A DNA stretch of 64,000 bases from Longimicrobiales bacterium (GTDB lineage: Bacteria > Gemmatimonadota > Gemmatimonadetes > Longimicrobiales > Gaopeijiaceae): assembly GCA_951828585.1 (NCBI GenBank), contig OX639991.1, positions 3,194,576 to 3,258,575 on the forward strand, given 5' to 3'. Below are positions 38,595 to 47,853 of the stretch, piece after piece (position 1 is the first letter of the stretch; each line of letters opens with the position of its first letter). The position numbers and the translations under genes are program-made. The notes under the pieces were generated by a model. That model did no database searches, was not told the origin of the DNA, and saw nothing but the letters and a program-made list of their open reading frames with translations.

Positions 38595-39671
38595 TTACAG
38601 GAATGGCGCCTGCGCCCCCGGCGGTGCTTCCCCGCACGGCTCGCCGCTCACGATTCGGAGCGGGTGCATCGACACTTTGTTGGTGCTTCCCCAGAACAAA
38701 TGAAACGTGCCGTCCTCTCTTTGCTCCTGGTCCTGCTGAAAAACCAGGACGCTGTCGCCCCTCACTCGCACGGGGATCCGAGACATGTCGTTCCGCCCGC
38801 CTTTCCGCAGGATCGCGTAGCATCCGGTCTCCGTGTTGATGATCGTGCCGCCGGTAACCCAATCGTTGCTGAGCAGCACGAGGTTGCCCCGGTCATCGAA
38901 TGACGGATGTAGGTTGCGCGACCACGGCGGGCAAGGCTTTCCGTCCATCCTGCATCCCCGGTCCTCGGTGAACTCGCTCGGAACGGATACCCGGTCCACC
39001 TCGCCGCTCGAGTGGTACACGAATACGGAGTCCGGGCCCTCCTCGTGGGTTAGCACGACGAAGGCCCGGTTCTCCGTACAGATGATCCGTGCGAAGATCA
39101 TCATTTCCGCGCGGGCGCGTAGCTCCGCGCGGGCGCGCCCCTCCTCCATCGAACGGATAACGCCGATTGATTCTCTGGCGACGGCATCCGGTCCTATCGC
39201 CTCCAACTCGTACCGGAGTACCCCGTTGGGAATCGGTACGGCAGGTTTGCCCCCAAGATCGCAGACCGCTTGACGCATGGGTGCTCGCGGGGTCCACGAC
39301 CCAACCGGGTTGGCGTCCGAGTCGTATGTGACGACTCGATGGAATCCGGAGATGTACAGACCACCATCCCTGGTCGGCGCCATTGATGCCTTGCCCTGTG
39401 AGAATTCGAACGGACCATCGCCGCGAGGCGTCGAGATCGTTCGCATCCACTCGCCGGTCTCGAGCGAGAAGACCATGATCCCATTCGGCTCCTCGGCATC
39501 GTGGACGTAGAGCAGGCTACGGTCCCAGTCGGCGATCAGATTCCCCGTCCTCATGGCTCGCCACTCGTCGTCGATGATCGTCCGTCCGCTCGAGTAGTCG
39601 ACTTCGAGAATCTGCTGGGCGCTGCCAACGGCGGGGGTAGCCAGAATGGCCAGGAGGAAGGCTCGAATCAT
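38595..39671 (-). CDS. Secreted hypothetical protein, beta-propeller-like
   Basis: 358 aa with an N-terminal signal peptide (MIRAFLLAILATPAVGSAQQ). The body has repeated strand-rich segments with DRSLLYVHDAEEPNGIMVFSLETGEWMRTI, TRDGGLYISGFHRVVTYDSDANPVGSW and DDRGNLVLLSNDWVTGG, consistent with a 6-bladed beta-propeller of the type common in secreted proteins of some phyla. No enzyme motif is seen. The ATG at 39671 lies 3 bases after the stop of the upstream gene, and a perfect palindrome sits at that junction. It is convergent with the lipoprotein gene at 37853. Confidence 0.72.
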   Translation of the reverse strand: MIRAFLLAILATPAVGSAQQILEVDYSSGRTIIDDEWRAMRTGNLIADWDRSLLYVHDAEEPNGIMVFSLETGEWMRTISTPRGDGPFEFSQGKASMAPTRDGGLYISGFHRVVTYDSDANPVGSWTPRAPMRQAVCDLGGKPAVPIPNGVLRYELEAIGPDAVARESIGVIRSMEEGRARAELRARAEMMIFARIICTENRAFVVLTHEEGPDSVFVYHSSGEVDRVSVPSEFTEDRGCRMDGKPCPPWSRNLHPSFDDRGNLVLLSNDWVTGGTIINTETGCYAILRKGGRNDMSRIPVRVRGDSVLVFQQDQEQREDGTFHLFWGSTNKVSMHPLRIVSGEPCGEAPPGAQAPFL

Positions 39672-39674
39672 GGT

Positions 39675-40028
39675 CTATACTATTACAGTAATAGTAACAC
39701 TGGTGACATCGTATCTGCGTACGCCGCAAGGACCATAAGAACACAGGACCCAACCCTCCTCGACCTCCAGCACGTAGCGGCCAACTACCATGATGCCTGT
39801 AGAGGTCGCAGTGATTTCCAGCGAAAGCGGGCAAGTGGCGGTACCCACGGCCTCGCCACCCCCTTCAATCGGATCGCTGATCTCGATGGTCAAGGACGGT
39901 GGGCAATACCCCATCTCCGTGCACTCCGTGGTCGGCACGACATCGGGTGGTGGGACGGCCGACGTGGCGGTGGGGGCCGCGACCACGAGCGCAAACGCGA
40001 CGAGAGTAAGTGCGAAGAATCGCTTCAT
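39675..40028 (-). CDS. Small secreted cysteine-containing hypothetical protein
   Basis: 117 aa with a clear signal peptide (MKRFFALTLVAFALVVAAPTATSA). The mature part has five cysteines (CTEMGYC, one in ATCPLSL, CSYGPC), which may form disulfides outside the cytoplasm. It ends TSVTITVIV. No family is recognised. The ATG at 40028 is supported by AGGAG eight bases upstream. It lies 3 bases before the secreted propeller gene, so the two form a unit; a shared envelope function is inferred only from this. Confidence 0.65.
   Translation of the reverse strand: MKRFFALTLVAFALVVAAPTATSAVPPPDVVPTTECTEMGYCPPSLTIEISDPIEGGGEAVGTATCPLSLEITATSTGIMVVGRYVLEVEEGWVLCSYGPCGVRRYDVTSVTITVIV
39678..39696. repeat. 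Perfect 19-bp AT-rich palindrome at the junction of two secreted-protein genes
   Basis: TACTATTACAGTAATAGTA is a perfect inverted repeat (9-bp arms, one central base). It covers the last codons of the 117-aa gene and ends 7 bases before the ATG of the propeller gene. It could be an operator for a dimeric regulator or an RNA hairpin controlling the second gene, which lacks a clear ribosome binding site. Its AT content contrasts with the surrounding GC-rich DNA. Confidence 0.7.
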
Positions 40029-40255
40029 CGGTCTATCTCCTTCTCTGCAAAAGGGTTCCCCTCGCCCCATTTGGGCGAAGCTTGGCCAAGGTAATGCCCC
40101 CATCCCCGAATCGCGCAACTCAGCGTTGTCCAATGAGAAATGATCATGAGCGGGGAGCCGGTTTCCAACGGGAAGTGAGTATCCATGTCGCAAGCCGGCG
40201 GGGCGAGTCGCAGCTCCAGTGCGAGCGGGTCCGGGGCAGAGGTATGAAGTAGCCA
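40029..40255. other. Intergenic region between the secreted-protein unit and the IS110 element
   Basis: This 227-base gap should hold the promoter of the minus-strand secreted-protein genes and one end of the IS110-family element. A 6-bp stem (TCGCCC/GGGCGA) lies near 40060-40080. I cannot fix the element end because this family lacks terminal inverted repeats. Confidence 0.3.
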
Positions 40256-41439
<1,184 letters not shown>

Positions 41440-42705
41440 ATGATCGTGACACTCAGCACCGAACGGATTCGCACCGTCGACGACATCCGCGCCTTCCTCG
41501 GCGGGAGCGAGGGGGCGGACATCGCCCCCCACGACCGTGAGGCGGCATACGCGTTCATTGAGCGGACGCTGGTCCGGTTCCGCTACCACTTCGGCCTGTC
41601 GAGGGCCGGGAAGGGCCTGGTCAGGAAGTACGCCGCCAAGGTCACCGGCTACTCGGACGCCCAGCTGACGCGGCTGATCAGGCAGCAGCGCCGCACGGGC
41701 CGCATCCGCGACCACCGGCTGCGCCCTCCTTCGCGTCCCTTCGCCACGGTCTACACGACCGCTGACGCGATACTGCTGGCGGAGGTGGACGAGGCCTTCG
41801 GCCAGCTCTCGGGACCGGCGACGAAGAGGATCCTGTGGCGCATGTACCATGTCTTCGGCGACAAGCGCTTCGAGCGCCTGGCGGGGATTTCGAACGGCCA
41901 CATCTACAACCTGCGTGCCCGCCGGGCGTACCGGCGTGCCCGGACCACGTACCGCGCGACGCGGGGCTCGTCGTCGCCGATCGGGCAGCGGCGCAGGCCC
42001 CGGCCGGAGGGCCGCCCGGGCTTCGTGCGGGTCGACACCGTGCACAGCGGCGACCGCGACGGCGAGAAGGGGGCCTACGTGATCAACATGGTCGACGAAG
42101 TGACGCAGTACCAACAACTTGCGTCGGTTCGGCGGATCACCGAGCAGTTCATGGTCCCCGTGCTCGAGGTGCTCGTCGGCGCGTTCCCCTTCCGCGTCCT
42201 GGCCTTCCATTCCGACAACGGGTCGGAGTACATCAACCACCGGGTCGCGGAGATGCTGAACAAGCTGCACGTCGAAGAGTTCACGAAGTCGCGGCCCCGG
42301 CGCTCGAACGACAACGCGCTGGTCGAGTCCAAGAACGGCAACGTCGTACGCCGGTGGCTGGGGCGCAGCCACATCCCGGAGTCTCTGGCACCGGATGCCG
42401 ACGCGTTCCTGCGCGACCATCTCTCGCCCTTTCTCAACCATCACCGCACCTGCCTCTTCGCGGTCGAGGTCGAGGATGCGAACGGGCACCGCCGCAGGAA
42501 GTACCCCCAGGAGCTGGTCATGACCCCGTACGAAAAGCTCGGATCGCTGCCCGGGGCCGACGGCTTTCTGAAGCCCGGCATCACCTTCGAGCAGATTGAC
42601 GCCGCGGCGCACGCCGTGGACAGCCTCAAGGCGGGCCAGGAGGTCCAGCGGGCCCGCAAGGCGCTCTTCCACCTCATCGCCAAGGCGCTGAACCCCGCAG
42701 CATGA
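41440..42705 (+). mobile_element. DDE integrase-core transposase
   Basis: About 421 aa. An N-terminal helix-turn-helix region (residues ~60-165) precedes an rve-type catalytic core: first Asp in FVRVDTVHSGDRDGEKG, second in LAFHSDNGSEYINHRV and Glu in SNDNALVESKNGNVVRRWLGR. The C-terminal part contains KYPQELVMTPYEKL. The insertion-sequence family is not certain; the domain order suggests an IS481/ISNCY-like transposase. Starts at GTG 41419, ATG 41440 or GTG 41446 are all possible; the last has GGGAG seven bases upstream. The reading frame is intact, so the element may be active. Confidence 0.85.
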
Positions 42706-42860
42706 CCGGCCCCGCCCGCCCCTCGGCTCGCTCCGCTCGCCTCGGGGCTGGCGGCCCTTGCGCCGCCCCCTCCCCCACCCCACCATCCCAACCTCCATCC
42801 ACCCCTCACCATCACACCCCCCAACCTCGGCCCCTCCCCCCCGGCTCGTTCATGATCATG

Positions 42861-42877
42861 TCCGGGTTGGAAAACAC
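42861..42877 (+). repeat. 17-bp repeat, copy 1 (possible insertion-element end)
   Basis: TCCGGGTTGGAAAACAC occurs here, 156 bases after the DDE transposase stop, and again at 53109-53125. The position after a transposase suggests the right end of that element, reading GTGTTTTCC inward, but no matching left end was found by eye. Confidence 0.4.
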
Positions 42878-42908
42878 TCTCTCTCTCTCACTCACTCGCT
42901 CTCTCTGA
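42874..42908 (+). repeat. CT-rich repeat, left copy of an inverted pair
   Basis: A stretch of CT/CA dinucleotide repeats (ACACTCTCTCTCTCTCACTC...). Its reverse complement closely matches 43868-43895 (ACACTCT, CTCTCACTCACTC and CTGA shared in order). The pair brackets the gene fragments between them. Confidence 0.5.
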
Positions 42909-43009
42909 ATCTCAGTATCTCAGTGTGTCCGGCTGGTGGTCGCTTGCCCCTCAACTCAAAGGCTCCGACGAGGCCGGAACGGAAACGCGGGGAAGGCGAG
43001 GACAGCCCG

Positions 43010-43275
43010 GACATCGTCACCCAGTACGACATGAACTGCCCCGAGGACGGCTGGATGCTCAAGATGGACTTCCTGGGCCTCAAGACGTTGACCGTCATCC
43101 ACGCGCGGTCCGGGCCGGGAAGGAGCGGCTCGGCAAGTTCCACCATCTGGGCACCGGCGCCGTCCACGAATCCGACGCCATGGACGATTTGCCCCTCGAC
43201 GCCCCCGAGGTCAACCGGATGCCCGCCAGCGGGGGGGACCTCGGGCGTCTTTCAGTTCGAGGGAGTCGAACCTAG
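43010..43275 (+). pseudogene. dnaE (DNA polymerase III alpha) gene fragment
   Basis: Translation from 43010 gives DIVTQYDMNCPEDGWMLKMDFLGLKTLTVI, a highly conserved block of the polymerase III alpha subunit. The continuation MDDLPLDAPEVNRMPASGGD is in the next frame, and VFQFEG returns to the first, so the piece has two frame changes and covers only about 90 of more than 1100 residues. It is a non-functional remnant, probably carried or left by transposition. Confidence 0.8.
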
Positions 43276-43382
43276 GCGCTCGACAAGCTCTGGGCCATGC
43301 CCTGCACGGAACAGGCGGGCCAGGTGATCGAAGCCATCATGCGTGCCAGTCTGGGAGGACGGCGAGCGAGGTGGAGCTGGCT

Positions 43383-43756
43383 CAGGCGGGCGCCACCGAT
43401 TCGGACTCGGCGGAGGCCGTGATCGCGGCCCAGGCGCAGCAGACCAACACCCCATGGCTCCGCGATGTCCTCACCTGCGAGCCAGCCGCGATGATCGAGC
43501 AGTGTCACGGTTCCCGTGTTCGTCATCAACGGCGAGAAAGACCTGCAGGTCCCCTACGAGGAGAACCTTGCGCGAGGCGGCGCTGCAGCGCGGCGGCAAC
43601 AACCGCTACGAGATCCACTCCTTTCCCGACCTCAACCACCTATTCCAGCACTCGGAGACGGGGGTGCCCAGCGAATACCAGACCATCGAGGAGACCTGGT
43701 CGGTCGAGGTGATGGAAGTGATCGCGGGGTGGATTCTGAAGACCGTTGTGGGATAG
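43383..43756 (+). pseudogene. Alpha/beta hydrolase 3' fragment, frameshifted
   Basis: Pieces in successive frames reconstruct the end of an alpha/beta hydrolase: QTNTPWLRDVLTCEPAAMIEQ, then VPVFVINGEKDLQVPYEENLA, then ALQRGGNNRYEIHSFPDLNHLFQHSETG and ETWSVEVMEVIAGWILKTVVG with a natural stop at 43756. NGEKDLQVP holds the acid-residue region, and the H of LNHLFQ would be the catalytic histidine; the nucleophile-bearing N-terminal half is missing. At least two frameshifts make it non-functional. Confidence 0.75.
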
Positions 43757-43867
43757 GGGCGACTCCCGGAAGGTGTGGCCTGGCGATCCCGGTGGCCGAG
43801 GACGACCGGGAGGCGGCTCTCGCCGCACGAACCGGGCGCGGTAGGATGGGAATCCGCGCTCAGTCGG

Positions 43868-43895
43868 TCAGTGAGAGTGAGTGAGAGAAGAGTGT
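43868..43895 (+). repeat. GA-rich repeat, right copy of an inverted pair
   Basis: TCAGTGAGAGTGAGTGAGAG followed by AAGAGTGT is close to the reverse complement of the CT-rich stretch at 42874-42908. See that entry; the two lie about 1 kb apart. Confidence 0.45.
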
Positions 43896-44065
43896 CGCAT
43901 TCACGCAGTAACCGATAACTTAACCTAAACCCCACGGCGGTCACTGGCGTGCCGGGTTGGTAGCTCGATTCGGTTCTCGACCTGTGGGGCCGCCGGGAAG
44001 GTGTGGCTGGAGCTGCACTTGGCGGACGGATAGCGGCCTGCAACCAGACTTCGGCGAAGGATGAC

Positions 44066-44728
44066 ATGAGAATTGGTACGACGTGTTCGAGCCGCGTCCG
44101 TGGTGGCGCCGGGATGGTCCTTGCCGGATTGGCGGTGCTCGCGGCCGCCTGTGCCTCGCGCGGCGGCGCCCCCACTCCTCTGACCGGGGCGGAAGCCGAA
44201 GCGTTCTTTGCGGGACTCAATGGCGTGTGGGAACTGGACGAATCAAGCTTTACGGGTCCGTTCAAGTTTCAACTCCAGAAGGACCAGACAGAAGTCCTCC
44301 AATTTGAGACCTTGGAAGAAGCCCGCCAGGTTTCGGAGCGTATGGCCCAGGAGAGCATTCAGAGGACAATAGCGGCTTTGAAGCCCATCATGGAGGTATG
44401 GCTGCAGGAGCCGAACACGCTCATCCTGCGGGTGGACGAGGAGAGAATGATCTACGTGCCGACACCCGGACGGAGCATGGAGATCCCGATGAGTGGCGAG
44501 TGGATCAGCTGGCAAGACCCGGAAGGGCAATCCGTCCGCGCGCGGGTGTCCTGGGATGGCGACAGGCTTGCTCTCGAGCGCCGGGTGGGCTCGCACGGGC
44601 AGGTGCGGTCGGTTCTGGATATCGTGGATGGCCGGCTGCGGATTAGCCGCGCTCTACGGGTCCCGCGCATGTCTACGCCGGCGCCCCGGTTTATCCTGAT
44701 GTACGACCGGGAACGAGGTGGTGAGTAG
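44066..44728 (+). CDS. Putative lipoprotein, paralogue of the gene at 37853
   Basis: 220 aa. The lipoprotein signal is LAVLAAACASRG. The protein is nearly collinear with the copy at 37853-38521: identical start MRIGTT, near-identical GGAGM..AGLAVL, then PNTLILRVDEE, YVPTPGRSMEIPMSGEWISWQDPEGQSVRARVSWDGDRLALERR and the final ILMYDRERGGE. The central part (residues ~60-110) is more divergent. The upstream 35 bases are also similar, so the duplication included the leader. Function is unknown. It is convergent with the SPFH gene, 16 bases apart. Confidence 0.72.
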   Translation: MRIGTTCSSRVRGGAGMVLAGLAVLAAACASRGGAPTPLTGAEAEAFFAGLNGVWELDESSFTGPFKFQLQKDQTEVLQFETLEEARQVSERMAQESIQRTIAALKPIMEVWLQEPNTLILRVDEERMIYVPTPGRSMEIPMSGEWISWQDPEGQSVRARVSWDGDRLALERRVGSHGQVRSVLDIVDGRLRISRALRVPRMSTPAPRFILMYDRERGGE

Positions 44729-44744
44729 GGACACAGGCGCCCTC

Positions 44745-45731
44745 TTAGTCTTCGTCCCCCTCCCCGGAGACATCCGCCCCTCCCGACTCCCCGCCGGTCG
44801 CGACCGCCAAACCCAGCGCCTTCTTCGCGCCCTCCAGAACCTGCTCCGCATCCCCCGACTCCAGCGCCGCCGTCACCTCGTCGGACCCCGCCCCCAGACT
44901 CTCGACGGCCGCCGCCGCCAGCGCCTGCGCATCATCCTTGCTGAGCTGACTGGGGAACCCGCCCCCCTTCACCCCCGTCGCCTTCTCCACGAAGGGGGCG
45001 AACAGATCGATCGGGATCGGGAACAGCGTGGTGGAGTTGTTCTCCGCGGCCACCTCGACCACGGTCTGCAGGAACCGCAGTTGCAGCGCCACCGGGTGCT
45101 GCGAGATGATCTGCGCGGCGTCCGACAGCTTCTGCGAAGCCTGGAACTCGCCCTCGGCCGCGATCACCTTGCCCCGCCTCTCGCGTTCCGCCTCCGCCTG
45201 CTTGGCCATCGCGCGCTTCATCTCCTTGGGCAGGTCGATGTCCTTGACCTCGACGGACGTCACCTCGATTCCCCACGGATCGGTCTCCAGGTCGATGATC
45301 CGCCGCACGATCTCGTTGATCCGCTCCCGCTGGGCCAGCAGTTCGTCGAGCTCCGACTGTCCAACTACGCTCCGCAGCGTGGTTTGCGCAATCTGGCTGG
45401 TAGCGAAGTAGTAGTCCTCCACCTCCACCACCGCCTTGGACGGATCCACGACCCGGAAGTAGACCACGGCGTTCACCGTACAGCTCACGTTGTCCTTGGT
45501 GATGGTGTCCTGGGGCGCGATGTCGAGGGCGATGATGCGCAGGTCCATCTTCTTCATGCGCTCGATGCCGTAGGGCACCAGGAAGACGATTCCAGGACCC
45601 TTGGCGCGGGTCAGCTTCCCGAGGCGGAAGACCACGCCGCGTTCATACTCCCAAAGGATGCGAAGCGAGCTGAGCAGTCCGAGCACAGCGGCGCCCGTGA
45701 TGGCGGGGATAAGGAAGAAGCCGAAATCCAT
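44745..45731 (-). CDS. SPFH/Band 7 (stomatin-like) membrane protein
   Basis: 328 aa. An N-terminal membrane segment ([19 protein letters not shown]) is followed by the SPFH domain, residues ~25-250: [38 protein letters not shown]-like [46 protein letters not shown], and [51 protein letters not shown] low-complexity acidic tail ends it. Such proteins form oligomeric membrane scaffolds, often with an NfeD partner, which is absent here. The ATG at 45731 has GGAGG seven bases upstream. Confidence 0.9.
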   Translation of the reverse strand: MDFGFFLIPAITGAAVLGLLSSLRILWEYERGVVFRLGKLTRAKGPGIVFLVPYGIERMKKMDLRIIALDIAPQDTITKDNVSCTVNAVVYFRVVDPSKAVVEVEDYYFATSQIAQTTLRSVVGQSELDELLAQRERINEIVRRIIDLETDPWGIEVTSVEVKDIDLPKEMKRAMAKQAEAERERRGKVIAAEGEFQASQKLSDAAQIISQHPVALQLRFLQTVVEVAAENNSTTLFPIPIDLFAPFVEKATGVKGGGFPSQLSKDDAQALAAAAVESLGAGSDEVTAALESGDAEQVLEGAKKALGLAVATGGESGGADVSGEGDED

Positions 45732-45902
45732 GCGATGTCCTCCATGGGGATGAGAGCGGTGTCTCGCAATAGGCGGTCGCCGCGAGTGGTTGACAAGGCC
45801 GGTGCTTGCCAAGCCCGCGGAAGCGGTCGACGCCTGCAGTGCAGACGCCTGCAGTGCAGTGCTTGACAAGGATGACGAGGTCTTGGAGCTTTCCTGCTCT
45901 TC

Positions 45903-45976
45903 GCCGGAGTAGCTCAGTTGGTCAGAGCAGCGGAATCATAATCCGCGTGTCGGGGGTTCAAGTCCCTCCTCCGGCA
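45903..45976 (+). tRNA. tRNA-Met (anticodon CAT)
   Basis: A full cloverleaf is present: acceptor GCCGGAG/CTCCGGC, D-stem GCTC/GAGC, anticodon stem GCGGA/TCCGC with loop ATCATAA (anticodon CAT at 45937-45939), T-arm GGGGG-TTCAAGT-CCCTC and discriminator A. CCA is not encoded. The overall sequence resembles elongator tRNA-Met; a lysidine-modified tRNA-Ile(CAT) cannot be fully excluded. Confidence 0.9.
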
Positions 45977-46074
45977 TTGGCGCCGCGGGGTTCCGCCACG
46001 GACCGGGCAGCCCGCGGCGGAGCCGCCGCACCCTTCGACCGGCGATGCGAGTTCCCGGCTGCCGGCTGAACGAC

Positions 46075-47853
46075 ATGCACCCAACGCCTGCGAGGAGGTC
46101 GCTCCACCGCCGCGTCGCGGTGGACACTCCCGAGCACGTCCGGCTCGACTATGTGCTCGCCGACATAGGGTCTCGCGCCGCGGCCCTGGCCATCGACCTC
46201 GGCGTGCTCGTCGTGGGGATGCTGTTGCTCGGTCTGGCGTCCTTCTACATCGGCCTCCTGGGCAGCTTCTTCGGGTCCGTGAGCGGTACCCTGCTTATCT
46301 TTGCCGTCTTCTTCGTCCAGTGGGGGTACTTCCTGCTCTTCGAGGCGCTCTGGGGCGGGCGTACGCCGGGCAAGCGGGCGATCGGGTTGCGGGTGGTTCA
46401 TGTGGGCGGCGAACCCCTGTCCTTCCAGGGCTCCGTGCTCCGCAATCTCATCCGGATTGTGGACCTGCAGCCAGGCATAAGCGGGATGGCGGGCGCGGTC
46501 TGCATCTGGACCAACAAGCGGGCCCAGCGGCTGGGCGACATGGTGGCCGGAACCATGGTGGTGCGCGACGCGGGCGGGGGAGAGCTTCTCGCCACCGATG
46601 CGCTGCCGCCGGGACGCGTGGGGCGCCCCCTTCTCTCGGTGGAGCAGTTCGAGTTGCTGGCAGGCTACATGGCCCGGCGCGAGGGATTGGAGCCGCTAGT
46701 GAGGCGCCGCGTGACCGAATCGGTCCTGGCGGCCCTCGGTTCGGCGGTCGACCTTGCGCCGCCGGCCACCGATGCCACCCCCGAACAGGCGCTGGCCCGG
46801 CTTCACGAGGAGGAGGCGCCCCGCCACGCCGCCCGCCGCGGGGGCGCCAGCCTTCAGGCCGCGACCATGGCCCGCGAACAGCGCGAGGAGTGGGCTGCGT
46901 ACTCGGGACTGGTGGAAAAGGGCCGAAAGCGGGGTCTGAAGAGCTTTACGGAGGGAGAGGCACGGCGGTTCGGACAGCTCTACCGTGGCATGGCGGCCGA
47001 CCTGGAGCGCGCCCGCACTTATGGAGCGTCGCCGGGGCTGCTGGGGACGGTGCAGCGCTGGGCCGGGGCGGGGCACAACCTTCTCTACCGCGCCCGGGGC
47101 CGGGTCGCGGTCTCGCTGGGGCATTGGGCGTGGGCCGGATTCCCTCGTTCGGTGCGCCGCTTCCACCGCCCGATCCTGTTGTCCGCTCTCCTCTTCTTCG
47201 GACCCATGGTGGCCACCTACGCCGCGGTCGACGGCCAGCCGCAACTGGCGCGGTCGCTCATGGGATCCGGAATGTTCACCCGGGCGGAGAACACGGTGAA
47301 GGACGACATCGACACGCCGTACCTGGGGCAGGAGATTGGCGCATCCGCGATGCCCCTCTTGTCCTCATCCGTGATCACCAACAACATCGGCGTGACCTTC
47401 ATGACCTTCGCGGGGGGCTTCCTGGCGGGCGCGGGCACCCTGTACATCCTGGTATTCAACGGCATCGTAATCGGCGCGGCCCTGGGGGCGTACGCCAACG
47501 AAGGAGTGTTCGGGGTGATTCTCGCCTTCGTCTTCTCGCACGGCTTCCTGGAACTCGGCGCCATCTGCATCGCGGGGGGCGCGGGATTCGGGTTGGGGTC
47601 GGCGCTGCTCATGCCGGGACGGCGCACCCGGGCGGAGGCGCTGCGGGAACGGGGCCGCACCTTCGTCTCCCTCCTGGCGGGCACCTCTCTCATGCTCGTA
47701 ATCGCGGGACTGATCGAAGGCTTCTACTCGCCTTCCACACTGCCCGCGGTGGCGAAGTTCACCTTCGGCAGCGCGACCGCGGTGCTCATGCTGCTGTATT
47801 TCGGGTTCGCCGGCAGGAAGTCCGACGCTCCTACAGCAGCCCCCGCTCCTTGA
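46075..47853 (+). CDS. RDD domain - SpoIIM-like fusion membrane protein
   Basis: About 592 aa. The N-terminal RDD domain (residues ~20-165; RLDYVLADIGSRAAALAIDLGV...GRTPGKRAIGLRVV...WTNKRAQRLGDMVAGTMVVRD) has transmembrane helices. A central soluble part follows (residues ~180-360), and a C-terminal SpoIIM/DUF95 domain has several helices and TNNIGVTFMTFAGGFLAGAGTLYILVFNGIVIGAALG and FVFSHGFLELGAICIAGGAGFGLG. RDD and SpoIIM proteins are normally separate genes of the MoxR/DUF58 locus; here they form one chain. The gene is convergent with DUF58 and overlaps it by 23 bases. Its role is unknown. Confidence 0.85.
   Translation: MHPTPARRSLHRRVAVDTPEHVRLDYVLADIGSRAAALAIDLGVLVVGMLLLGLASFYIGLLGSFFGSVSGTLLIFAVFFVQWGYFLLFEALWGGRTPGKRAIGLRVVHVGGEPLSFQGSVLRNLIRIVDLQPGISGMAGAVCIWTNKRAQRLGDMVAGTMVVRDAGGGELLATDALPPGRVGRPLLSVEQFELLAGYMARREGLEPLVRRRVTESVLAALGSAVDLAPPATDATPEQALARLHEEEAPRHAARRGGASLQAATMAREQREEWAAYSGLVEKGRKRGLKSFTEGEARRFGQLYRGMAADLERARTYGASPGLLGTVQRWAGAGHNLLYRARGRVAVSLGHWAWAGFPRSVRRFHRPILLSALLFFGPMVATYAAVDGQPQLARSLMGSGMFTRAENTVKDDIDTPYLGQEIGASAMPLLSSSVITNNIGVTFMTFAGGFLAGAGTLYILVFNGIVIGAALGAYANEGVFGVILAFVFSHGFLELGAICIAGGAGFGLGSALLMPGRRTRAEALRERGRTFVSLLAGTSLMLVIAGLIEGFYSPSTLPAVAKFTFGSATAVLMLLYFGFAGRKSDAPTAAPAP

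Larger units (their letters stand above)
42706..44065. other. Gene-free debris region downstream of the DDE transposase
   Basis: No intact gene is found in this 1.36-kb region. It begins with a C-rich low-complexity segment (42750-42845), then a CT repeat, a dnaE fragment, an alpha/beta-hydrolase fragment, a second CT/GA-rich repeat, and about 170 bases leading into the second lipoprotein gene. The last ~35 bases before 44066 resemble the sequence before 37853. Confidence 0.7.

Noticed and set aside
43010-43275. Functional dnaE or polymerase gene
   Set aside because: Only about 90 codons remain and the frame changes twice.
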